DNA of 64,000 nt from Pseudomonadota bacterium (GTDB lineage: Bacteria; Pseudomonadota; Alphaproteobacteria; Rhizobiales; Rhizobiaceae): positions 145,995-209,994 of the forward strand of contig JAEXYH010000083.1 in assembly GCA_023451735.1 (NCBI GenBank), in the 5' to 3' direction. Made by a program: the position numbers and the translations under genes. Below, one piece after another: positions 18,587 through 26,479 of this stretch. The notes under the pieces were generated by a model. That model made no database searches. It was not told where the DNA came from and worked only from the letters and a program-made list of their open reading frames with translations. Each line of letters begins with the position of its first letter. The stretch's first letter is position 1.

Positions 18587-19120
18587 ATGTCGCATGACCA
18601 TTCTCACGATCATCACCACCACCACCACGATCATCACGCGGAGGGGGCGGACACCCCGCGCTGGAAGCATGATGGCATCAGAGTGATCGCCGGTGATCGT
18701 CTGGATGCCAATACGGCCCAGACGCCCGGTATGTTCCGGCAGGCGGCGATCAACCATGCGCGGGTCGGTGCCCAGAAAATCTGGGCGGGAACCGTGGCGA
18801 TCGAACCCGACGCTAAGACGGGTGTTCACCATCACGGTCCGTTGGAGAGCGTCATCTATGTCGTTCGCGGACGTGCCCGCCTGCGCTGGGGAGACCGGCT
18901 GGAATTCATGGCCGAGGCTGGCCCTGGCGATTTCATCTATGTGCCGCCCTACGTTCCGCATCAGGAGATCAATGCGGATCCGAACCAGGTGCTGGAATGC
19001 GTCCTCGTGAGATCCGACAATGAAGCGGTGGTGGTGAACATCACCGACGTCGATCCCGTCGAGGCGCCGGAGAATGTCTACTGGGTCGATCCGACCCACG
19101 CGGCTCCCGAAAAGTCGTGA
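18587..19120 (+). CDS. Cupin-domain protein with histidine-rich N-terminus
   Basis: A 177 aa single-domain cupin. The N-terminus has about twelve His residues among the first twenty, alternating with Asp, which looks like a metal store or chaperone tail. The cupin core carries GVHHHGPLESVIYVVRGRAR (motif 1 with HHH and E) and GDFIYVPPYVPHQEIN (motif 2 with the last His ligand). Such cupins are metal-dependent dioxygenases, isomerases or binding proteins. It lies between the importer and the second monooxygenase, so a role in the same pathway is likely, but the reaction cannot be named. Confidence 0.8.
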   Translation: MSHDHSHDHHHHHHDHHAEGADTPRWKHDGIRVIAGDRLDANTAQTPGMFRQAAINHARVGAQKIWAGTVAIEPDAKTGVHHHGPLESVIYVVRGRARLRWGDRLEFMAEAGPGDFIYVPPYVPHQEINADPNQVLECVLVRSDNEAVVVNITDVDPVEAPENVYWVDPTHAAPEKS

Positions 19121-19134
19121 TCCTTTGGCCTCCG

Positions 19135-19156
19135 GGTGCCTGCAATGCGGGCATCC
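19135..19156 (+). other. Hairpin between cupin and second monooxygenase genes
   Basis: GGTGCCTGC and GCGGGCATC can pair across a three-base loop, giving about nine base pairs including two wobble pairs. No U-run follows directly, though a T6 run occurs about 30 bases later. It may be a partial terminator or an mRNA processing point that sets expression of the distal genes. Confidence 0.35.
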
Positions 19157-19241
19157 GAATTTGCCGAAGGGCCGGGCGCATCGTTTTTTCACCGCCTGCA
19201 CCTTCTCTCCAATATTGGGCTTCTACAAGGAAAACAGTCAT

Positions 19242-20312
19242 ATGGCTGCGCATCGCTTTCGCCTCGGCTTTCTGTCTCATTTGGAAGCCCACACCGATCT
19301 GCCACACCTTTACCGCAACTTCATCGATCTATTTCGCTACGCCGAAGAGCTGGGTTTCGATTCCGGATGGGTGGCACAGCATCATTTCGAGGACGGACGC
19401 AGCGGTCCAGGCGCCGGTGCATCTCCGCTGACCTTCCTGACGGCGGTCGCTGAAAATACGACGCGGCTTCGCCTCGGGACCGCAGTCGTCACCCTTCCGC
19501 TGGAATCGCCTATCCGGCTGGCGGAGGATGCAGCGACACTCGACGTCATCAGCGGCGGCAGACTTGAACTGGGTATCAGTTCCGGTAATGGCGAGAAGCT
19601 CTTTCAAGCGTTCGGAGTGCCGCTTGATGAAAAGCGGGAGCGCACCACCGAGGGCATCAACCTGCTTAATCGAGCATATGCCGGCAAACCTCTTTTCGAC
19701 GGCGGACCTATCCTGCAGCCACAATCCCCGGGGCTGAGAGACCGTATCTGGCAGGGAATTTTCAGCGCTGAAGGCGCACGTTTTGCGGCTGCGGCCGGTT
19801 CAAACCTGCTGCTCAACCGGGCAGCCTATGGCTATAGCGAACGCACGGATCTCGTCCAGCGTCCCTGGGCGGATGCCTATCTCGAGGCGTGGGATGGAAG
19901 CCCGACCAATGCCGGTCGCCGGCCCCGGATCGGCCTTTCACGGCTTGTCTATCCCGCCAAGGACAAGGAGACGGCTAAGGCCCAACTGCGCGACGGCATT
20001 GAAAAGGTCGCGCAGAAAATGGCCGAAGGCGGGCGCTTTCCCGCTGGACTTTCTCTCGACGAATACCTCGGTCGTTTCCATGCTTTTTATGGCTCGCCAG
20101 ATGACGTGATCGAGCAACTCTCTGATGAGCAATGCCTGCCGCTCGCAACGGATATTCTGTGTCAGGTCAATCCGGGCGTCCCAGATTTCGATCAACTGGC
20201 CAGAACCCTGGAGCTGATTGCAACAAAAGTCGCGCCGGCTCTCGGATGGAAGTCACAACCGGCAAGCGTCCCTGACGTGCCGGTGAGCCTGCGCGGCAGG
20301 TCGGCCGCGTAA
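19242..20312 (+). CDS. LLM-class flavin-dependent oxidoreductase (putative FMN-dependent luciferase-like)
   Basis: A 356 aa luciferase-like monooxygenase distinct from the one at 11865. It has LGFLSHLEAHTDLPHLYRNF, GFDSGWVAQHHFEDGRSGPG (the paired His typical of the family) and LDVISGGRLELGISSGNG. The frame is open upstream to 19074, but the family begins after the ATG at 19242. It is the second flavin monooxygenase of the cluster and may act on a different step or on a related substrate. No flavin reductase is encoded nearby. Confidence 0.88.
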   Translation: MAAHRFRLGFLSHLEAHTDLPHLYRNFIDLFRYAEELGFDSGWVAQHHFEDGRSGPGAGASPLTFLTAVAENTTRLRLGTAVVTLPLESPIRLAEDAATLDVISGGRLELGISSGNGEKLFQAFGVPLDEKRERTTEGINLLNRAYAGKPLFDGGPILQPQSPGLRDRIWQGIFSAEGARFAAAAGSNLLLNRAAYGYSERTDLVQRPWADAYLEAWDGSPTNAGRRPRIGLSRLVYPAKDKETAKAQLRDGIEKVAQKMAEGGRFPAGLSLDEYLGRFHAFYGSPDDVIEQLSDEQCLPLATDILCQVNPGVPDFDQLARTLELIATKVAPALGWKSQPASVPDVPVSLRGRSAA

Positions 20313-20374
20313 ACTACTCTCGTCACCGGCGTCCGCATGCCGAATTCCATTCATAATTCATCAGAGTGACTGTC

Positions 20375-20974
20375 ATGACCTCAAAGCTCGCCAGAACTAT
20401 TGCAATTCTGCTCACCGTGCTTTTTCCCGCGGTCGCATCTGCACACACAGGTGTCGGCAACACGGGCGGCTTCCTGCATGGCTTTGCACACCCGATCTCA
20501 GGCCTTGATCACCTGTTGGCCATGATGATGGTCGGCGTCATCGCAAACCAGCTCGGCGGAAGGGCGCTCTGGGCTGTCCCCTTCGCATTTGTGTTGTTCA
20601 TGACACTTGGCGGGTGGCTCGGAATGATCCGCGCGCCTCTCCCCTCCGTCGAGATGGGAGTTGCGCTTTCCCTCGTCGTGCTTGGTTCGATCGTTGCATT
20701 GCGCTTGCCGCTATCAACCATCGTCGCCGTGGCGACAGTCGGTCTGTTCGCCGTCTTCCATGGTTACGCTCACGGAAGTGAGATGCCGGAGGCGGCCGGC
20801 TGGTTTGCCTACGCAGCCGGTTTTACAATGGCGACCGGTGCGCTGCACATGCTGGGTATCCTGGCCGGCGCCAAAACAGCGCGATTTGGCGCTCGAATTG
20901 ACGTCGCATTGGCTCGAACGGCGGGACTATTTGTAGCGTTGGCCGGTATTGGAATCGTGACTGGCCTCGTCTAG
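20375..20974 (+). CDS. hupE: HupE/UreJ-family membrane protein
   Basis: A 199 aa protein with a signal peptide (TIAILLTVLFPAVASAH) and about six membrane segments. It has the family motif GFAHPISGLDHLLAMMMVGV, in which HPxxGxDH is thought to bind nickel or cobalt. HupE/UreJ proteins are proposed secondary nickel or cobalt permeases. No hydrogenase or urease genes lie nearby, so the usual partner is missing. It follows the monooxygenase by 62 bp on the same strand. Metal delivery to the His-rich cupin of the cluster is a speculative link. Confidence 0.85.
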   Translation: MTSKLARTIAILLTVLFPAVASAHTGVGNTGGFLHGFAHPISGLDHLLAMMMVGVIANQLGGRALWAVPFAFVLFMTLGGWLGMIRAPLPSVEMGVALSLVVLGSIVALRLPLSTIVAVATVGLFAVFHGYAHGSEMPEAAGWFAYAAGFTMATGALHMLGILAGAKTARFGARIDVALARTAGLFVALAGIGIVTGLV

Positions 20975-21001
20975 GTCGGCATGACTGTGGGCACGCCGAC
21001 C
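20974..21001 (+). terminator. Hairpin after hupE
   Basis: GGTCGGC (20974-20980) and GCCGACC (20995-21001) form a perfect seven-pair stem with a 14-base loop directly after the hupE stop. No clear U-tract follows, so termination strength is uncertain. It lies between hupE and the convergent Fic gene. Confidence 0.4.
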
Positions 21002-21125
21002 GCGGTATGAAGGACAACATATGCAGTGAGTGCTAAACCAGTGACTGCGAGTGGTCCGACAACAGTCAGGAAAACGTGGCCCGTTCAAGAGCAAACCCGG
21101 TTAGATTTGCCTGACATCTGATTGA

Positions 21126-22208
21126 TCACGAAAGACCGTACCAAGCACCGCGGCCCGCACCGTGCAGGACGAGGTGCCCTTGATCGACGAGGGCCTTGAA
21201 GTGATCCTTGATAGTGTGACGGCTTGCATCTGTGATCCTGGAAGCCTCCGCGACAGTGATCCGCCCGTGCTCTCGCGCCAACTCAAGCAATGTGACGGAT
21301 AATTCCGGCATGTCGGCCAAGATGATGCGCTCGCGCTCCATTTTCTTCTCAAGTCGGGTCTTCTGCCGATGCAGTGCTCTTAAAAAGAACTCGATCCAAG
21401 GATTCCAGTCGGGCTCTGTGCCTCGGATCGTTCCCTGCGTACGCCGAAGAGCGATGTAATAGCTCTCCTTGCTTTGCTCGATGATGCTCTCGAGCGAGCT
21501 GTATGGGACGTAAGCGTAGCCGGCCCGCAGCAGTAGCAAGGTGGTCAGAATACGTGACAAGCGGCCATTGCCATCCTGAAACGGATGGATTTCCAAGAAT
21601 ACGACAACGAAGATCGCGACGACTAAAAGTGGATGGAGCCGCTTTTCTCGCCCTTGCTCGTCCAACCAGGCGAGGAGTTCTTCCATTCGACGCGGCGTAT
21701 CGAATGGCGATGCCGTTTCGAAAACAATGCCGAGGCTCTCGCCTTGTTCGTTAAACGCTTCCACGTTGTTGGAGAGGTTTTTGTAGGCGCCGCGATGCCG
21801 CTCATCCTTGGTCGAATGTGCAAGAAGGTCGCGGTGGAGCTGACGGATATGATTCTCGGTGAACGAGATCGCTTCATAAGCACTGAAGATGGTCTCCATC
21901 ACTTCCGCATAGCCGGCAACCTCTTGTTCGTCGCGCGTCGCAAACGACCCCAGGCGAATGTTTGCCAGCAACTTTTCGACCTCTCGATCGGTGAGGCGCG
22001 CTCCTTCGATACGTGTGGAGGAGCCGACACTTTCAATCGTCGCGACGCGCCGGAGGCTGGACAGCCGCTCCGGCGCGATCCGGCCAATCGCGCGCCAAGC
22101 ACCTTTGAATTCATCAATTTCCGCGATAAGCGAAAGGATTTCGGGTGTGATCCGGACGGTCGCCGTGTTTAGAGTCTCCATTCTTTCATCCATTTCCATC
22201 CAATTCAT
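21126..22208 (-). CDS. Fic-domain adenylyltransferase with autoinhibitory motif and C-terminal winged helix
   Basis: A 360 aa class II Fic protein that would transfer AMP to a target hydroxyl. The N-terminal inhibitory helix shows the (S/T)xxxE(G/N) motif as S64-TRI-E68-G69. The catalytic loop is H208-PFQDGNGRLSR, complete with His, Asp, Gly, Asn and Arg. The last ~70 residues (ELSVTLLELAREHGRITVAE) form a winged-helix DNA-binding domain, so the protein may regulate its own gene. Start is uncertain: Met codons occur at residues 1, 4, 6 and 10, all inside a repeated, palindromic region. No antitoxin partner lies next to it, as expected for class II. Confidence 0.9.
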   Translation of the reverse strand: MNWMEMDERMETLNTATVRITPEILSLIAEIDEFKGAWRAIGRIAPERLSSLRRVATIESVGSSTRIEGARLTDREVEKLLANIRLGSFATRDEQEVAGYAEVMETIFSAYEAISFTENHIRQLHRDLLAHSTKDERHRGAYKNLSNNVEAFNEQGESLGIVFETASPFDTPRRMEELLAWLDEQGREKRLHPLLVVAIFVVVFLEIHPFQDGNGRLSRILTTLLLLRAGYAYVPYSSLESIIEQSKESYYIALRRTQGTIRGTEPDWNPWIEFFLRALHRQKTRLEKKMERERIILADMPELSVTLLELAREHGRITVAEASRITDASRHTIKDHFKALVDQGHLVLHGAGRGAWYGLS

Positions 22209-22253
22209 GACGTTTTGTCATGCACTATTTTTCCATCCATTTCCATCCAATTC
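22187..22253 (-). promoter_or_regulatory. Operator-like start region of the Fic gene: 20 bp direct repeats around a palindrome
   Basis: The 20-base sequence CATCCATTTCCATCCAATTC occurs exactly at 22187-22206 and again at 22234-22253, 47 bp apart. Between them CATGAC-GTTTT-GTCATG (22206-22222) is a perfect inverted repeat covering the first possible start codon. The layout suggests binding by a dimeric regulator, perhaps the Fic protein's own winged helix. The downstream copy also encodes the first residues. Confidence 0.55.
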
Positions 22254-22720
22254 CAATGAGATGATCTGTCCGTCTGCCTGCTGGTCGTGAGGCAAACGAT
22301 TTGCCAGGATTCGCTAGGAGCGGATCCAGACTTTTGCAGCAAGACAAAAGGAGATGTTCGGGGAGGGCCGCCAGCAGAAGCAGAATCGGTCTTTGGATTT
22401 CAGCTGCAAAACGATATCGACCAAGAACGCAGTGAGATCTCTAAGTCTATGACGTCTCTAAGAATTCGGGTGACATGGAGCTAAGCAACATCGGGTCACA
22501 GGTTCGCATCCCTTCACATCAACAGATTTGACATCGCGGACGTGGTTTGGAGTTCGAAGAAACATCAGAGCGAAATACGAGCGCTGGCTGACTTGCGCCC
22601 ACATTCGCGCCGTTTAAGCCCTAAAAAGACTTTTCAAAACCTGACGAAACTCTAGATTAGCCACGCAGCGGCTTCATGAATACTGCAGTCAGGCGGAACC
22701 TTTACTGGTCGCCGCCCAAG
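22254..22720. other. Non-coding stretch between the Fic and EAL genes
   Basis: About 470 bp lies between the Fic gene's operator region and the convergently placed 3' end of the EAL gene. No frame here resembles a known protein, and I see no RNA gene. It is longer than the other gaps on this side and may be remnant DNA. Confidence 0.4.
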
Positions 22721-24490
22721 TCACAAAGATGCCTCGATCCATTTCTCGAATTCCGGCACTTCCAGCGGTTTCGAGAACAAGTAACCTTGAAGGACATCGC
22801 AACCGAGAGCGACGAGCTGATCGCTTGTATCCCAGTCTTCTATTCCCTCGGTCACGATTTTGTAGCCAAGTTCGTGACCCATGGCGATAACTGCCGCGAC
22901 TGCCGTTTTATAAGAAGCTTTAGAAGTTACCCCCGCGACGATTGACCGATCCAGCTTGAGAACCGTCGCTGGCAGTTGAAGTAGATAGGCGAGATTGCTG
23001 TAACCACTGCCAAAGTCATCGATTGCGATCGTTACACCCAGGTCGCGAATTGCCTTCAACCGCTGGAGAGCTTCTTCGTCCTCCATGATGGAAACATCCT
23101 CGACCAGTTCGAGCTCGATTTGCGCTGGCCGAACCCCATGGATTTCGAGTGCGGACGCTAGGCGACTGACAAAATCTCCTTCTTCCAGATTTCTTGCACT
23201 GATATTGAATGAGCAGGAAATGGACAGACCGACAGCCTTCCATGCCGCGATCTGCGTGCAAGTGTTGCGCATCACCCAATCTGTGACGTCTCGAATGAGC
23301 GGCGTTTTGCTGATCAGTGGAAGAAACTCCCCCGGCGAAACGGTCCCAAGCATAGGATGCCGCCATCGCAACAAAGCTTCAGCGCTGGAGAGTTTGCCTG
23401 ATCTTGCGCAAATTCGCGGCTGGTAGACCAGGAACAATTCATCCCTTTCCAGCGCGCGTGGCATGTCTACGACGAGCGAATATGCCCGCCGGTGGGCAGC
23501 GTCGGCGGCAGGATCATACAACGCAACACCGGCGCGACGATCCCGAGCGTCGCGCGCAGCTTGAAGCAAGGTCCGCAGCACATCGGGCGAGCCGATCTCG
23601 TGGGAATTAAGGACCCGGGCACCGCAACCCGGATCGAGTTTTGCTAGTATCCCAGATGTGGTCGTAAATGGCGCGCTCAATTCAACAGCGATAGCTTGCA
23701 AGAGCTTCTCTACATTGCGTCCCGTGTCGAAAAAGAAAGCAAGATGGGTGGGGCCGACATGATAGATCGTGCGATTGTCGAGCTTTGATCGCAAGATTTT
23801 GGCAGCATGGGCAATCTGGTCGTAGAGATAACCGAGGCCAAAAGCACGCACCGCTTCATTGGATTCATGCATGCCGAGAAGCTCAACGACCACGACCCAT
23901 TGGCTTTCGCCATCATGGGACCGTGAAAAGTCCCGTAGATCGCCGAAAAATTGGATGCGGTTGGGCATCTTGGTGGCGGCATCGCGGTACGTCAAATCTC
24001 TGTCGACGCGAACCTGGGTCATCACCATTTCAGCCAGATCCCGCAGCGTATCACGATCCTCCTGCGAAAATCGTCGCGGCCGATGGTCAACGAGACAGAT
24101 CGTGCCGACGGGATGGCCTTCATGCGTGAGAAGGGGTTCGCCTGCATAAAATCGGATACCTGGGGCGCCCAGGACAAAAGGGTTCCGTCGGAAGTTGGAA
24201 TCGATGCTCGCGTCCTCGACGACAAGCGATCTCCGTTTGGCGATCGTATGAGTGCAAAAGCTATGATCCCTGAGGTTCTCACTCATATCGGTACCGAGGT
24301 GCGACTTGAACCACTGCCGCTCGCTATCGATGAAGGTGATCAAGACGATGTCGGTCTCGAATATGCGTTTGGCGAGACGAGCGATGCGGTCGTAAGCCTC
24401 CTGACTGTTGTTGTCGTCCATCAGGCCAAGTTCCTGAACCAAGGCAACTCGCCTTCGTTCATACGCTTCGGCCGAAAGCTGTTCCGGCAT
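22721..24490 (-). CDS. GAF / degenerate GGDEF / active EAL cyclic-di-GMP phosphodiesterase
   Basis: A soluble 589 aa signalling protein. A GAF domain occupies about 20-170 (DSERQWFKSHLGTDM, RSLVVEDASIDSNFRRNPFV). The next ~140 residues are a GGDEF fold in which the signature is replaced by GPTHLAFFF, so no cyclase activity is expected. The EAL domain (about 340-585) keeps AEALLRWRHP, IELELVEDVSIM, AIDDFGSGYSNL, LKLDRSIV and VTEGIED, all the residues needed to hydrolyse c-di-GMP. It is divergent from the GGDEF gene at 24603 across a 112 bp gap, suggesting shared control. Confidence 0.92.
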   Translation of the reverse strand: MPEQLSAEAYERRRVALVQELGLMDDNNSQEAYDRIARLAKRIFETDIVLITFIDSERQWFKSHLGTDMSENLRDHSFCTHTIAKRRSLVVEDASIDSNFRRNPFVLGAPGIRFYAGEPLLTHEGHPVGTICLVDHRPRRFSQEDRDTLRDLAEMVMTQVRVDRDLTYRDAATKMPNRIQFFGDLRDFSRSHDGESQWVVVVELLGMHESNEAVRAFGLGYLYDQIAHAAKILRSKLDNRTIYHVGPTHLAFFFDTGRNVEKLLQAIAVELSAPFTTTSGILAKLDPGCGARVLNSHEIGSPDVLRTLLQAARDARDRRAGVALYDPAADAAHRRAYSLVVDMPRALERDELFLVYQPRICARSGKLSSAEALLRWRHPMLGTVSPGEFLPLISKTPLIRDVTDWVMRNTCTQIAAWKAVGLSISCSFNISARNLEEGDFVSRLASALEIHGVRPAQIELELVEDVSIMEDEEALQRLKAIRDLGVTIAIDDFGSGYSNLAYLLQLPATVLKLDRSIVAGVTSKASYKTAVAAVIAMGHELGYKIVTEGIEDWDTSDQLVALGCDVLQGYLFSKPLEVPEFEKWIEASL

Positions 24491-24602
24491 TATGCTATTC
24501 CGCTATGAAGAAGTCTTAACTCTATTCGACGTGAGACAAATAACGAAACTCCTGATCTATTAGAAAACCGTTAAGCTCGCTGATCATTAGACGAGGACGG
24601 GG

Positions 24603-26174
24603 ATGAATTCGCCACTAGGGAGCACAGCCGCACTTGATCGCGGCTTCAGGAGTTTTTACATGCGCCACCGCGTTAGCATCAACGACCTGGGAATTTTAGC
24701 CGCTTTCTTATGTGTGCTCACGTATGTCGCCTACGCCTTCGATATATTTGTGACTGAAGGGCAGGTGTCATCCGCCGAGCAAACGATTGAGCTGGACGAG
24801 GTGCTTCTGCTTGGTGTTGCGCTGACCGTCGGCCTTCTGATATTTGCGGGCCGTCGATATATCGAGCAGAGACGAGAAATGCGACGCCGCCAAGAAGCCG
24901 AGCGGCACGTGCGTGAACTGGCGTTTCAAGATCCCTTAACGGGGCTAGCCAATCGCCGACAGTTTGAAGACGCGCTGCGGATAGCCGCCGCCTCTCCACC
25001 AGCAAGCGGTTCATCTCACGCGGTTCTGATGCTTGATTTGAACGGCTTCAAAAAGATCAACGACAGCTATGGTCACGGTATCGGCGATGAGACGCTTATT
25101 GTTGTGGCTCAGCGATTGTTGGGGGCAGTGCGGTCGCAAGATCTGGTCGCCAGACTAGGCGGCGATGAGTTTGTCGTGCTTGCTCCCCATGTGAACGGCC
25201 CGGAAACTGCGTCCGCCATCGCGCTACGGATCATGGAGGCGCTGGCGACACCAATCGTCATCAACGCAGTCGAACACACTGTCGGGACCGGTATCGGAAT
25301 TTCTCTTCTTCCAAACGATGCGGACACGCCTGCGGAGGCACTGCGTAAAGCCGATGTCGCGCTTTATCGAGCCAAAGCTGAACACCGCTCGGCTATGAGG
25401 TTCTTTGAGACCACTATGGACGACAGAGTAAGAGAGCGGGATGAGCTTGAACGGGCGCTGCTGGCGGCGATTGAAGGCGACCTCATTGTGCCGCTTTTCC
25501 GGCCGACGATCAACCTGGAGACCGGGACTGTTGTTGGGTTTGAAGTGTCGCCCTCGTGGGTAGGAGCAAGCATCGGGGCGATCGAGCCTGATCGGTTGAT
25601 GGCGATAGCCGAAGAAACCGGTGTCATCCACACGATAGGATTGCGATTGCTGGACAAGGCCTGTGCGGCAGCGTCTCTCTGGCCACAAACTGTGAAATTG
25701 TCGATCGATTTGTTGCCTGGCCAGATACAGGATCCCAAGTTGGCCGATGCTATTGGCGAAGTCCTCCGCAGGCACTCGTTTGCTCCGGAGCGACTGGAGC
25801 TTGAAATCGCAGAAAACATTATCGTCGCGGATCTCGAAGGCGCGAAATCTGCTTTGGCACCGCTAAGAGCCGCTGGTGTCAAAGTCACGCTGGACAACTT
25901 CGGTACCGGTTATTCCAACCTGTACCACATGCAGGAGTTTGCCTTCGACAAGGTGAAGATTGACAGGCGTTTTACAGACCGCCTGGGTAATGATGACGCC
26001 GACAAAGTTATCAAAGCGCTCGCGGGTCTCGGACATGGGCTGGGACTGATCGTCAGCGCTGATGGGCAATCAGATTTTGCCAATCGGGAAGCCTTGTTAA
26101 GGTCCGGAGTCGAACAGGGTCAGGGCACGGGGATCCTCGTCTCGTCCAGGGAGGCTACCGCATTCTTTCAATGA
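24603..26174 (+). CDS. Membrane GGDEF cyclic-di-GMP synthase with degenerate EAL domain
   Basis: A 523 aa protein with two membrane segments (about 29-50 and 66-83). The GGDEF domain has an intact signature (GGDEF at 186-190) and an upstream RSQD inhibitory I-site five residues before it, predicting a product-inhibited diguanylate cyclase. The C-terminal EAL fold (about 285-520) is degraded: EALLRW became EVSPSW, DDFG became DNFG and the AEGVE region became SADGQ. It is therefore unlikely to hydrolyse c-di-GMP but might bind it or another ligand. It is the mirror image of its divergent neighbour. Confidence 0.92.
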   Translation: MNSPLGSTAALDRGFRSFYMRHRVSINDLGILAAFLCVLTYVAYAFDIFVTEGQVSSAEQTIELDEVLLLGVALTVGLLIFAGRRYIEQRREMRRRQEAERHVRELAFQDPLTGLANRRQFEDALRIAAASPPASGSSHAVLMLDLNGFKKINDSYGHGIGDETLIVVAQRLLGAVRSQDLVARLGGDEFVVLAPHVNGPETASAIALRIMEALATPIVINAVEHTVGTGIGISLLPNDADTPAEALRKADVALYRAKAEHRSAMRFFETTMDDRVRERDELERALLAAIEGDLIVPLFRPTINLETGTVVGFEVSPSWVGASIGAIEPDRLMAIAEETGVIHTIGLRLLDKACAAASLWPQTVKLSIDLLPGQIQDPKLADAIGEVLRRHSFAPERLELEIAENIIVADLEGAKSALAPLRAAGVKVTLDNFGTGYSNLYHMQEFAFDKVKIDRRFTDRLGNDDADKVIKALAGLGHGLGLIVSADGQSDFANREALLRSGVEQGQGTGILVSSREATAFFQ

Positions 26175-26479
26175 CAGCGGATACCAGATTGACAGCCTTA
26201 GCGCGCCTCATGCGTTACTGGGATGGCGAGCCTGCCATGCAGAACTCCACGCCCCCGACCGATAAAGGTCCCATCGCTCGCAGCGTTCGATGACGCCAGG
26301 GATTGCAACCTGCTGGTTTGTCGGCAGGATGTACATGGGTCATTCGCAACCTGGAATAGGTTAATAGGAGATTAAAAGTTTCATGCAATATCTAGTCCAC
26401 TGATATCGGCAGTGGCGTCCACGGTGGGCGGGGCGCGTCCCCTGACGAAGCAGGGTCAACCCATTTGCCGAGGACGAAC
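26175..26479. other. Leader region upstream of the chemoreceptor gene
   Basis: A 305 bp gap holds only a small stem, CCACTG and CAGTGG (26397-26415), about 65 bp before the start codon. No c-di-GMP riboswitch signature or promoter could be recognised with confidence. The last bases before the gene include the spacer GAGGAC, a plausible ribosome-binding site. Confidence 0.4.

Noticed and set aside
26175..26479. A possible c-di-GMP riboswitch before the chemoreceptor gene
   Set aside because: The GEMM core sequences were not found; only a small six-pair stem is present.
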